Positions 8,308-16,179 of a stretch of 64,000 bases of DNA are shown one piece after another. The number at the start of each line of letters is the position of its first letter. The stretch's first letter is position 1. This DNA is from Dyella_A sp050749815 (GTDB lineage Bacteria > Pseudomonadota > Gammaproteobacteria > Xanthomonadales > Rhodanobacteraceae): positions 1,364,001 through 1,428,000 of the forward strand of contig NZ_CP192735.1 of the NCBI RefSeq assembly GCF_050749815.1. Direction: 5' to 3'. The notes under the pieces are model-generated. The model was not told the DNA's origin. It did no database searches and saw only the letters and a program-made list of their open reading frames with translations. Made by a program: the position numbers and the translations under genes.

Positions 8308-10290
8308 TCAGCGACTGCTGCGCGGCGGCGTAGAAGATGCGGGCGTCACCCCATCCTGCGGCGCGATGCCCGCGTGTTCGCGCAGGATGCGGCGGATCTC
8401 CAGGATCGCCTGTGGCGTCTCCTGCACGCTGTGGCCCGAGACGATCACCTTCTCGCTGGCCGCGCCCGCCAGATGCGCACTGGCGTAGGGGACGAAGCCA
8501 TCGTCGGCTTGCTCCAACGGACCCTCCGCACTGCGACGGGCGATGATCGAGTGGTAGCGCACGCCCGGGGCGATCGGCAGTTGCGCGGTGGCGCGCAGGT
8601 ACGGGTTGGTGTCACGCAGCAGGTCGACGCCGGTGGGGGCGGTGCGGAACAGCGCGGCCTGTTCGGGCAGCTCGCCGGCCAGCGCATCGGCAATGCGCGC
8701 GGTGGCATCGAGCAGGGTCTTGGGTAGGCGGATCAGCTTGGTGGCCAGGCGCGCCAGCCAGTGGCCGGCGACGGGCGTGCCGGCATGCGGCGCCGCCAGG
8801 AAGATTGCCTCGTCCACGCCGGGCAGCGGCGTGATGGAAAGGTAAGGCGCCAGCGCAGCGAGCCGTTTGCGCCGCGGTGACTCCGGCGGCGCGTGGAAGA
8901 TGCGTTGCCACAAGGCGTCACCGCTGTTCACCACCAGCAGCCGCGCAATCACGCCGCCCATGCTGTGCCCGATCAGCGTGACGTGGTGGCTGGCCGGTGC
9001 GGCACCGGCCGGGTCGAGCGTGGCAAAGGTTTGCGCCAGCGCCGCACGGATCTGCACCAGGTTCACCGGGATCGGCACGTTGGTCGGGTAGTACACCTCC
9101 CAGATCTGGTAACGCTTGCGCAGCGCCTCGTCGCCCATCACCTCGTTGGCGAGGTTCACCCAGGCCTCGGGGCTGGACGCCAGGCCGTGGATCATCACCA
9201 CGGTGAGCCTCTCGGGGTCGTACGGCTGCATCAGGAACACGCGCGGGTGATCGAGCGCGTTGTCCCGACCCAGCAGGTTGTCGATGGCCTTGCGGGCGAA
9301 ACCCGAGTCGGCCAGCCACAGGGCGTACGGCGCGCTGAAATTGGCGGCCAGCGGGACCGTTTGGCCGTCCATTTGCGTGGTGTCGCGGCGATACGGATCG
9401 AGCGCATCGATGACCGCCTCGCGGGTATCGAGCACGGCGCCCAGCGAATCGCCGGGAAAGCGCAACAGCACGGTGGCCGGCAGATAGCCCGTATCGGCGA
9501 ACGGCTGCGCCGGGTTGCGCCGGACCTGCGCCGCGGGGCGGGCGACCATCACCACCTCGGCGCCCAGCCCATCGCGCCGATAAATGCTGGCCAGGCCGTC
9601 GATGCGCAGACGAGAGGCGGGCACCATCGCCTCCAGCTTCGGCGCACCGCGCGGCAGCACCAGCTCGATGCTGCCGTAGCGCAGTTGCCAGCCGTCCACG
9701 ACCTCGGTGCGACCCGGCGCCGGCGGATGGGCGCGCCCCGCCCGTTGCCCTTGTTCGAACATCAACGCGGCAACCCGCTCGACGGCGTAGTTGTAGCTGT
9801 CGCGCATCTGGGTCTGGCGATCCTCGAACGCGCGCTCGCGCGGCGAGCGGTCACCGAAAAACAGGTAGGCGTACGCGTAGCGCGCCGCGTCGAGATAGGC
9901 ACTGACGCGACGAGCGTCGGTATCGCTGGTGGTCTTGTCGGCGTTCAGTGCCTCACCCAGCGCCAGCTCGGCCAGCGCCGAGAGGCGTGCGTCGGTGTCG
10001 AGCAGGGTCGCCTGGCGTAGCGCCTGAATGCAGGGCATGGCGACGTCGACGCAGTCGTCCGGATCGAGGCCCAGGCGAGAGATCGCGTTGCGTGTGGCGA
10101 AGCTCAGCGCCCCGGTGGTGAGCACGTCGCCGCGGCGGTTCTCGTCGTAGGTGCGGGGATTGTCCTGCTTGACGTGGACCAGCGCGCAGCCGGCAAGCTG
10201 GGCCACAAACAAGATCGCCGAAGCCGCGCGAACCAGGCGCATGAACGCCGACGCGCGCTGTGTCGCACCCTTCTGCCAACCTCGCCGCAT
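8308..10290 (-). CDS. alpha/beta hydrolase lipoprotein (lipase-like)
   Basis: Large lipoprotein of about 660 residues with an alpha/beta-hydrolase domain in its C-terminal half. The signal peptide ends at LAGC. The first about 330 residues are family-specific. The hydrolase core shows an oxyanion-hole HG (TVVMIHGLASSPEAW), the nucleophile elbow GHSMGG, and a likely catalytic His in VIVSGHSVQETP near the C terminus. The ATG at 10290 is chosen because GGGGGGA precedes it. A later ATG at 10242, which would give a short lipoprotein signal, is a real alternative. Similar proteins occur in Xanthomonadales and Burkholderiales as putative lipoprotein esterases. The substrate is unknown. It is divergent from the quinone oxidoreductase gene. 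Confidence 0.8.
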   Translation of the reverse strand: MRRGWQKGATQRASAFMRLVRAASAILFVAQLAGCALVHVKQDNPRTYDENRRGDVLTTGALSFATRNAISRLGLDPDDCVDVAMPCIQALRQATLLDTDARLSALAELALGEALNADKTTSDTDARRVSAYLDAARYAYAYLFFGDRSPRERAFEDRQTQMRDSYNYAVERVAALMFEQGQRAGRAHPPAPGRTEVVDGWQLRYGSIELVLPRGAPKLEAMVPASRLRIDGLASIYRRDGLGAEVVMVARPAAQVRRNPAQPFADTGYLPATVLLRFPGDSLGAVLDTREAVIDALDPYRRDTTQMDGQTVPLAANFSAPYALWLADSGFARKAIDNLLGRDNALDHPRVFLMQPYDPERLTVVMIHGLASSPEAWVNLANEVMGDEALRKRYQIWEVYYPTNVPIPVNLVQIRAALAQTFATLDPAGAAPASHHVTLIGHSMGGVIARLLVVNSGDALWQRIFHAPPESPRRKRLAALAPYLSITPLPGVDEAIFLAAPHAGTPVAGHWLARLATKLIRLPKTLLDATARIADALAGELPEQAALFRTAPTGVDLLRDTNPYLRATAQLPIAPGVRYHSIIARRSAEGPLEQADDGFVPYASAHLAGAASEKVIVSGHSVQETPQAILEIRRILREHAGIAPQDGVTPASSTPPRSSR

Positions 10291-10386
10291 GCGTCCCCCC
10301 GCGATGAAGGCGCCAGGGTACATCGCGCACCCTGCACCACCGATGGGCGATCATGCCCGCTTTCAGCGATCCACGAGGAAGACCCG

Positions 10387-11400
10387 ATGACCAGCATGCG
10401 CGCCATCGAAATCCGCCAGCCCGGCGGCCCCGAAGCGCTCGTCGACTGCGAGCGGCCGCGTCCCGTGCCCGGCCCGGGAGAGGTGCTGATCAAGGTGGCG
10501 GCATCCGGCGTGAACCGGCCGGACGTGTTCCAACGCCAGGGCAAGTACCCGCCGCCGCCCGGCGCCTCCGACCTGCCCGGGCTGGAAGTGGCCGGCACGC
10601 TGGTGGACGGCGACTTCGCCGGCACCAACCCGTTCGGCCTCAAACCCGGTGACGCGGTGTGCGCCCTGCTCGCCGGCGGCGGTTACGCCGAGTACGCGGT
10701 GGCGCCGCTGGGCCAGTGTCTGCCGGCGCCGCAGGGGCTGAGCCTGGTCGAAGCCGCCTCGCTGCCGGAAAACTACTTCACCGTATGGAGCAACGTATTC
10801 GACCGCGGCCAGCTCGGCCACGGCGAAGGCGGTGCAGACGAGACGTTGCTGGTGCAGGGCGGCTCCAGCGGCATCGGCGTCACCGCGATCCAGATCGCCC
10901 ACGCGCTGGGCCACCGGGTGTTCGCCACCGCCGGCAGCGACGACAAGTGCCGCGCCTGCGAAGCGCTGGGCGCCACCGCGATCAACTACCACACGCAGGA
11001 TTTCGTCGCCGAGGTGAAGCGGCTCACCGACGACCGCGGTGTGGACGTGGTGCTCGACATGGTGGCCGGCGACTACGTGCCGCGCGAGCTGGAGGCGATG
11101 GCCGAGGGCGGCCGGCTGGTGATCATCGCCACGCTGGGCGGCGCCGACATCCAGCTCAACGCCGGGGCGCTGATGCGGCGGCGCCAAACGGTCACCGGTT
11201 CCACCCTGCGCAACCGGCCGGTGGCGTTCAAGGCGGCGATCGCCCGGCGGCTGCACGAGGTGGTGTGGCCGCTGATCGAGCGCGCGGCGGTCCGGCCGGT
11301 GATCCACCAGGTCTTCCCGGCCGAGCAGGCAGCCCAGGCGCATGCGCTGATGGAGAGCTCGCAGCACATCGGCAAGATTGTGCTGACGTGGGAAGGCTGA
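10387..11400 (+). CDS. NAD(P)H quinone oxidoreductase (PIG3-type medium-chain reductase)
   Basis: Cytoplasmic, zinc-free medium-chain dehydrogenase/reductase of 337 residues, close to the TP53I3/PIG3 type of NAD(P)H quinone oxidoreductase. The N-terminal GroES-like domain (..GEVLIKVAASGVNRPDVFQRQGKY..) contains the PDxxQR.G.Y motif typical of PIG3. The Rossmann loop is LLVQGGSSGIGVTAIQIA, and VDVVLDMVAGDY and RNRPVAFKAAIARRL follow. GAGGAAG lies six bases before the ATG. The likely role is one- or two-electron reduction of quinones. It lies 123 bases upstream of a co-directional pirin gene, and a 12-base inverted repeat in the gap could control the pirin gene. Confidence 0.9.
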   Translation: MTSMRAIEIRQPGGPEALVDCERPRPVPGPGEVLIKVAASGVNRPDVFQRQGKYPPPPGASDLPGLEVAGTLVDGDFAGTNPFGLKPGDAVCALLAGGGYAEYAVAPLGQCLPAPQGLSLVEAASLPENYFTVWSNVFDRGQLGHGEGGADETLLVQGGSSGIGVTAIQIAHALGHRVFATAGSDDKCRACEALGATAINYHTQDFVAEVKRLTDDRGVDVVLDMVAGDYVPRELEAMAEGGRLVIIATLGGADIQLNAGALMRRRQTVTGSTLRNRPVAFKAAIARRLHEVVWPLIERAAVRPVIHQVFPAEQAAQAHALMESSQHIGKIVLTWEG

Positions 11401-11402
11401 TC

Positions 11403-11469
11403 GTTTCCCAAATGTCGCCAATACGACAACAGTCAGTTCCATTTGCGCGTCTGGGCGCATTTGGGAAAC
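11403..11469. repeat. 12-base inverted repeat between the quinone reductase and pirin genes
   Basis: GTTTCCCAAATG (11403-11414) and its exact reverse complement CATTTGGGAAAC (11458-11469) are 43 bases apart. The second arm ends 54 bases before the pirin ATG. An additional CATTTG lies between the arms. It could be a pair of half-sites for a regulator or a long-loop hairpin. There is no T-run, so a terminator is unlikely. Confidence 0.6.
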
Positions 11470-11523
11470 AAGCCTATCGTTCACCCCATGGCGCCAGCCG
11501 GCGCCTCCATCTGGGAGAACGTG

Positions 11524-12225
11524 ATGATTGAACGCAGACCCTTCAGCAGCCTCGGCGGTGCCGACCACGGCTGGCTCAACGCCAAGCACCATTTCTCGTT
11601 TGCCAGCTACCACGATCCCAAGCGCATGGGCTGGGGCGCGCTGCGCGTGTGGAATGACGACACCATTGCCCCGGGCACCGGCTTTCCGCCGCACTCGCAC
11701 GGCGACATGGAGATCATCACCTACGTGCGCGAGGGCGCCATCACCCACCGCGACAACCTGGGCAACGTGGGCCGCACCGAAGCGGGCGACGTGCAGGTGA
11801 TGAGCGCGGGCAGCGGCATCACCCACAGCGAGTACAACCTGGAGCCGGGCACCACGCGGATCTTCCAGATCTGGATCATCCCGACCGAAACCGGCAAACC
11901 GCCGTCGTGGGGTGCCAAGCCGTTCCCGCGCGGCGAGCGTTCGGGCAGGTTCGTGGCGCTGGCCAGCGGCTTTGCCGACGACGCCGACGCCCTGCCCCTG
12001 CGCACCGACGCCCGCGTGCTGGGCGCCACGCTGAAGGCCGGCGAGAGCACAACCTACGTGCTGGCCGATGGCCGCCAGGCCTACCTGGTGCCGTCGACCG
12101 GCTCGGTCGAGATCAACGGCGTGAAGCTGGACGCCCGCGACGGTGCGGCCATCCGCAACGAACCGGCGCTGCGCGTGACGGCGCTGGAAGACGCCGAGCT
12201 GGTGCTCGTGGACGCAGCGGCCTGA
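11524..12225 (+). CDS. pirin-family protein
   Basis: Bicupin protein of the pirin family, 233 residues. N-terminal cupin metal ligands are recognisable: two His in PPHSHGDMEIITY and the His/Glu pair in GSGITHSEYN. The family signature DMEIITYV..G...H.D..GN is present. Pirins bind iron, and some (YhaK, human pirin) show quercetin 2,3-dioxygenase activity or act as redox sensors. GGGAGAA precedes the ATG at 11524 (a GTG one codon earlier is possible). It probably works with the upstream quinone oxidoreductase in a redox or electrophile response, though the operator-like repeat suggests a separate promoter. Confidence 0.9.
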   Translation: MIERRPFSSLGGADHGWLNAKHHFSFASYHDPKRMGWGALRVWNDDTIAPGTGFPPHSHGDMEIITYVREGAITHRDNLGNVGRTEAGDVQVMSAGSGITHSEYNLEPGTTRIFQIWIIPTETGKPPSWGAKPFPRGERSGRFVALASGFADDADALPLRTDARVLGATLKAGESTTYVLADGRQAYLVPSTGSVEINGVKLDARDGAAIRNEPALRVTALEDAELVLVDAAA

Positions 12226-12251
12226 GGCACGCGCGCACGGAAGCGGTGACA

Positions 12252-12279
12252 AAAACGGCGGCCGCAAGGCCGCCGTTTT
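12252..12279. terminator. bidirectional intrinsic terminator
   Basis: A perfect 12-base stem (AAAACGGCGGCC / GGCCGCCGTTTT) with a GCAA tetraloop lies between the convergent pirin and GFA genes. The A- and T-rich flanks allow termination in both directions. Confidence 0.9.
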
Positions 12280-12289
12280 GCTTTGGGGG

Positions 12290-12694
12290 TCAGAGGTGCC
12301 GGGTTTCGGCCGGTGCGTGATGCCAGTTGTCATGGCGCCCGTCGGCGTAGCGCACCGGCGCGTCGATCAGCTCGGCCGGATCCACGTCGTCGAGCGAGGC
12401 CAGTTGCACCGCCACGTAATGGCCGCCGATTTCCTCCACGTAGCCGCGCGCAAAGCTGCGTACGCCGCACGTGCGGCAGAACAGGTGCTGCATGGCCTTG
12501 CGGCCGAATTCGTAGGCCGATTGCGCGTCCTCCCCGGCCAGCAGGCGAAACGCGTCGGGGCGAATGATGGCATTCCAGTTGCGGGTCTTGGTGCAGATCG
12601 AGCAATTGCACTTGTTGGTCCCCGCTGCGAGGTCGATGTCCGCCTCGAAGCTCACCGCTCCGCAATGACAGCTGCCGGTATATGTCCTTTGCAT
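12290..12694 (-). CDS. GFA-family (CENP-V/GFA domain) zinc protein
   Basis: Small cytoplasmic protein of 134 residues with the GFA/CENP-V fold. Zinc ligands appear in the expected order: GSCHCGAVSF (residues 6-15), NKCNCSICTKT and FCRTCGV. The family is named after glutathione-dependent formaldehyde-activating enzyme, but most short members have no proven activity. The ATG at 12694 has GGAGAGAGAGG immediately upstream, which makes it preferable to the in-frame ATG at 12787. It is single-gene and convergent with pirin. Confidence 0.88.
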   Translation of the reverse strand: MQRTYTGSCHCGAVSFEADIDLAAGTNKCNCSICTKTRNWNAIIRPDAFRLLAGEDAQSAYEFGRKAMQHLFCRTCGVRSFARGYVEEIGGHYVAVQLASLDDVDPAELIDAPVRYADGRHDNWHHAPAETRHL

Positions 12695-12852
12695 GCCTCT
12701 CTCTCCATGGGCTGGGAATGGCGGGATTATCGCTTGCCCGTCATCGGGGCAGGCCATTGACCGCTTCGTCTCCCGCGCATCCGACAAAGGTTCAACTGCC
12801 CGTCACGCCCCGGCTTGCTACCCTCAAGCGCTGAATCTCAGCGGAGGCACGC

Positions 12853-13797
12853 ATGGCCAACGAACACGGCATCCACACCATCGATACCGGCTTCGTACGG
12901 CAGCAGTTCGACGCTGCCTACCTCGTAGTGGACGGCGATCGCGCGGCTTTCATCGACTGCGGCACGAACTACGCCGTGCCGCGGATGATGGCCGCGCTCG
13001 ACGCGGCCGGGCTCACCCCGCAACACGTGGACTGGCTGATCCTGACCCACGTGCATCTGGATCACGCCGGTGGCGCCGGGGAGCTGATCGCGCAACTGCC
13101 AAACGCGAAACTGGTGGTACACCCGCGCGGCGCACGTCACATGATCGATCCCTCGCAGCTGTGGGCCGGCGCCAGCGCCGTGTATGGCGAGGCGGTGATG
13201 GACGAGACCTATGGCCGGCTGCGGCCGGTGCCTGCCGAACGCGTGGTGGAAGCGCCGGACGGCCACATCGTGCCCTTGGGCAACCGGCCGCTGCTGTGCA
13301 TCGAGACGCCCGGTCACGCGAAGCACCACATCGCCATCTACGACGAAAAAGCCAACGTGTGCTTCACCGGCGATACGTTCGGACTCTCCTACCGCGAGCT
13401 GGATACCGACAAGGGCGCGTTCATCATCCCCACCACCTCACCGGTGCAGTTCGATCCGGAAGCGCTACATGACTCCATCGACCGCCTGCTCGCGATGAAG
13501 CCCGAAGCGATGTACCTCACCCACTACGGCCGGGTGGAACAGGTGGAGCGCCTGGCTGCGGAACTGCACCTGCAGATCGATGCGATGCTGGAGCTCGCGC
13601 GTGCCGCGGATGGCAAGCCGGACCGGCACGAGGTGCTCAAGGCATCGCTGGCCGACCTCTATGCCAGCCGCGCCGAGGCGCATGGCTGTCTGCAAGGTCG
13701 CGATGCCATGGAGGCCCTGGTGCTCGGTATGGACATCACGCTCAACGCGCAAGGTCTGGAGGTGTGGCTGGACAACGAACGGCGGCGTAGCGCCTGA
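12853..13797 (+). CDS. metallo-beta-lactamase-fold hydrolase
   Basis: Cytoplasmic MBL-fold hydrolase of 314 residues. The metal-binding motif HVHLDHAGG is present, followed by a His in CIETPGHAKHH, an Asp in CFTGDTFGLSY and a His in MYLTHYGRVE, so both metal sites look intact. The sequence resembles uncharacterised glyoxalase II-like or lactonase-like members, and the substrate cannot be assigned. GGAGG sits upstream of the ATG. The stop lies 7 bases from the convergent stop of the TetR gene. Confidence 0.87.
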   Translation: MANEHGIHTIDTGFVRQQFDAAYLVVDGDRAAFIDCGTNYAVPRMMAALDAAGLTPQHVDWLILTHVHLDHAGGAGELIAQLPNAKLVVHPRGARHMIDPSQLWAGASAVYGEAVMDETYGRLRPVPAERVVEAPDGHIVPLGNRPLLCIETPGHAKHHIAIYDEKANVCFTGDTFGLSYRELDTDKGAFIIPTTSPVQFDPEALHDSIDRLLAMKPEAMYLTHYGRVEQVERLAAELHLQIDAMLELARAADGKPDRHEVLKASLADLYASRAEAHGCLQGRDAMEALVLGMDITLNAQGLEVWLDNERRRSA

Positions 13798-13804
13798 CGC
13801 GGAC

Positions 13805-14413
13805 TCAGCCGCAGGACGCGTCGATCAGCCGATCGGCCACCGCCACCAGCGACCGCGCCGGTCCATCGCGTCCGAACAATTGCCCCGACGTATAGGTGCC
13901 TTCGAGCAGCAGTTGCAGTCCGTCGGCCAAGGTCTCGGGCGAAGCCGCGCCCATCGCCTCGGCCATGGCGGTCAGCCGCTTGCGCAGCTTGCGCTTGTGC
14001 GCCTGCGACACCTTGCACGCCGGATGGTCGGCGCTGGGGTACTCCACCACCGTATTGGTGAGCCCGCAGCCGCGATAGCCCGGCTTGGCCGCACGTTCGG
14101 CCAGTCCGCGAAAGTAATCGAGCAACTGCGCCTTCGGGTCGCCCGGATGTGCGGCGACCGACTGCTCGAACCGCACCCAGAATTCCGCGTCGTAGTCGCG
14201 CAGATAGGCTGCCGCCAGGTCGTCCTTGGACGCGTAGCTGCGATACAGGCTGGGCTTGGTCACACCGGCGTCCTGCACGATCTGCTCCACGCCGATCGCG
14301 CGGATGCCTTCGCGGTAGAACAGTTCGCGTGCGGTGCTGCGGATGCGCTCGGCAGCGCGTGGCTTGTCCGCTGGTTCGTCATGCACCGGATCGGAGCTGC
14401 GTTTCGTGGCCAT
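13805..14413 (-). CDS. TetR-family repressor
   Basis: Repressor of 202 residues. The N-terminal TetR helix-turn-helix spans about residues 22-68 (RIRSTARELFYREGIRAIGV..IVQDAGVTKPSLYRSYASKDDLAAAYL). The C-terminal ligand domain carries the GCGLTNTVVEYP block common in the YcdC/AcrR-like TetR subgroup (TetR_C_33 type). It is divergent from an MFS transporter with 70 bases between start codons, and two TACCGAYCGGTA-type palindromes lie in that gap. Autoregulation and repression of the transporter by this protein is the natural inference. Confidence 0.9.
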   Translation of the reverse strand: MATKRSSDPVHDEPADKPRAAERIRSTARELFYREGIRAIGVEQIVQDAGVTKPSLYRSYASKDDLAAAYLRDYDAEFWVRFEQSVAAHPGDPKAQLLDYFRGLAERAAKPGYRGCGLTNTVVEYPSADHPACKVSQAHKRKLRKRLTAMAEAMGAASPETLADGLQLLLEGTYTSGQLFGRDGPARSLVAVADRLIDASCG

Positions 14414-14433
14414 GAGTGTTTCCGATTGACGAT

Positions 14434-14483
14434 GTTACCGACCGGTACGTATGATCCGCGAACCACCTGTACCGATCGGTAAC
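14434..14483. promoter_or_regulatory. paired TetR operators in a divergent promoter
   Basis: GTTACCGACCGGTAC (14434-14448) and GTACCGATCGGTAAC (14469-14483) are inverted copies of one 15-base site with a single difference. The core of the second, TACCGATCGGTA, is a perfect 12-base palindrome. Centre-to-centre spacing is 35 bases. The second copy ends on the base before the MFS ATG, so it occupies the ribosome-binding region. Confidence 0.82.
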
Positions 14484-15755
14484 ATGACTATATCCCGCAC
14501 CCGGCCATTCGGCCAGAAATACGTATTCGTCGTCGCCGGCGTGATCTTTCTGGCGTTACTGGTCGCTGCCGGGGTGCGCTCCACGCCCGGCGTGCTGATC
14601 GTCCCACTGAACGAAGCCTTCGGCTGGAGTCGCGCAAGTATCTCGCTGGCCGCCGCGGTGGGCATTTTCTTCTACGGCATGATGGGGCCGTTCGCCGCAG
14701 CGCTGATGCAGGCGATCGGCATTCGTCGCACGTTGATCGGTGCGCTGGCATTGATGGCCGCGTCGATCGCTGCCAGCGGATGGATGACCCAGTCCTGGCA
14801 ACTGCTGCTGAGCTGGGGCGTGTTCTCCGGCGTCGGCTCCGGCTGCGTGGCAATGGTGCTCGGTGCCACGGTAGTGAACCGCTGGTTCGTCCGGAGCCGT
14901 GGCCTGATGATGGGTCTGCTCACCGCTAGTACGGCGACCGGCACGCTGATCTTCCTGCCGATGCTCGCTGCGCTCGCCACGCACCACGGCTGGCGCCCGG
15001 TGGTGTGGACGGTGGCGGCAGCCTGCGCGGCGCTGGTTCCGCTGGTGGCCTGGCTGCTGCCGGAGCGTCCCGCGGACATCGGCTTGCTGCCTTACGGCGC
15101 CACGGCGGCACCGGTCGCCCCGCCACGACGGCCACTGCTGGCGATCGCGTTCGGCGCGCTGATCCGGGCTTCGCGCACGGGCACGTTCTGGTTCCTGTTC
15201 GGCACCTTCTTCATGTGCGGCTTCACCACCAACGGACTGATCGGCACGCACTTCATCGCCTTCTGCGGCGACCATGGCATCCCGGAGGTACGTGCGGCGG
15301 GTGTTATGGCGATGATGGGGGCGTTCGACCTGGTCGGCACCACGCTGTCGGGCTGGCTGACCGACCGCTTCGATTCGCGCAAGCTGCTTTTCATGTACTA
15401 CGGCCTGCGCGGGCTGTCGCTGATCTGGCTGCCCTACTCCGATTTCTCGTTCGCCGCCCTGGGCGTGTTTGGCGTGTTCTACGGCCTGGACTGGATCGCC
15501 ACGGTGCCGCCGACCATCCGCCTGGCCACCGAAGCCTTCGGCGAGCACGATGCACCGGTGGTGTTCGGCTGGGTCGCAGCGGGCCACCAGATTGGCGCTG
15601 CCACGGCAGCGTTCCTCGCCGGCTGGTTGCGCACGGTGGATGGCAACTACGTGGTGCCGTTCGTCATCGCCGGGGTCGGCGGTGTGCTCGCTGCGGTAGC
15701 CGCCATGATGATCCGTCGCGCGGCTCCGGCCGAAGCGTCGGCCCTGGCCGGATGA
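14484..15755 (+). CDS. MFS transporter (monocarboxylate/OFA-like)
   Basis: Inner-membrane major facilitator of 423 residues with 12 predicted membrane segments. MFS landmarks are the N-terminal ..RSTPGVLIVPLNEAFGWSRASIS.. segment, common in OFA and monocarboxylate-type carriers, VVNRWFVRSRGLMMGLLTAS in the first half, and the cytoplasmic loop GWLTDRFDSRKLLFMYYGLRG. The direction and substrate are unknown. Divergent TetR control is common for both efflux and uptake carriers. The ATG at 14484 follows the operator directly and has no Shine-Dalgarno. An in-frame ATG at 14451 would add 11 residues and also lacks one, so the true start is unresolved. Confidence 0.88.
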   Translation: MTISRTRPFGQKYVFVVAGVIFLALLVAAGVRSTPGVLIVPLNEAFGWSRASISLAAAVGIFFYGMMGPFAAALMQAIGIRRTLIGALALMAASIAASGWMTQSWQLLLSWGVFSGVGSGCVAMVLGATVVNRWFVRSRGLMMGLLTASTATGTLIFLPMLAALATHHGWRPVVWTVAAACAALVPLVAWLLPERPADIGLLPYGATAAPVAPPRRPLLAIAFGALIRASRTGTFWFLFGTFFMCGFTTNGLIGTHFIAFCGDHGIPEVRAAGVMAMMGAFDLVGTTLSGWLTDRFDSRKLLFMYYGLRGLSLIWLPYSDFSFAALGVFGVFYGLDWIATVPPTIRLATEAFGEHDAPVVFGWVAAGHQIGAATAAFLAGWLRTVDGNYVVPFVIAGVGGVLAAVAAMMIRRAAPAEASALAG

Positions 15756-15761
15756 TCGCGC

Positions 15762-16112
15762 TCAACTGAGCCGCGCACCGTTGGGTACCGGGCGTTCGAC
15801 CGTGGTGATCACTACGCCCTGGTCGGTGTGGAAGCCGGTTAGAAGGAACTGCGAGCGGAACGGTCCGATCTGCTTCTCGGGGAAGTTGATCACCCCGACG
15901 ATCTGCCGGCCGACCAGGTCTTCGGCGCGGTACAGGGCGGCGATCTGCGCGCTGGTCTTGCGCTCGCCGTAGGGGCCGAAGTCCACCCACACTTTCCACG
16001 CCGGTCGGCGGGCTTCCGGAAACGGTTCGACGCGGACAACGGTACCGGCGACGATGAGGACCTTTTCGAAGTCGCTCCAGGCGATCTCGGTGCTGGGTGT
16101 GCTGTCGGACAT
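15762..16112 (-). CDS. CsaA-like tRNA-binding domain protein
   Basis: Small protein of 116 residues consisting almost entirely of one tRNA_bind/OB-fold domain (IVAGTVVRVEPFPEARRPAWKVWVDFG.. then YRAEDLVGRQIVGVINFPEKQIGPFRSQFLLTGF). The R-P-A/S-x-x-V-x-x-D-F-G pattern and the ..NFPxKQIGPFxSxFLxTG.. block are typical of CsaA, a secretion-related chaperone-like protein in Bacillus. The role in proteobacteria is unclear. The ATG at 16112 fits the usual domain start better than an upstream in-frame ATG at 16160. It lies 6 bases from the convergent MFS stop. Confidence 0.87.
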   Translation of the reverse strand: MSDSTPSTEIAWSDFEKVLIVAGTVVRVEPFPEARRPAWKVWVDFGPYGERKTSAQIAALYRAEDLVGRQIVGVINFPEKQIGPFRSQFLLTGFHTDQGVVITTVERPVPNGARLS

Positions 16113-16179
16113 GCTCGGGCTGACGCGGCCAAAGAAGCGCACGTTAACCGGAATACGCAACGTCGCCCAGCGTCGGTGG

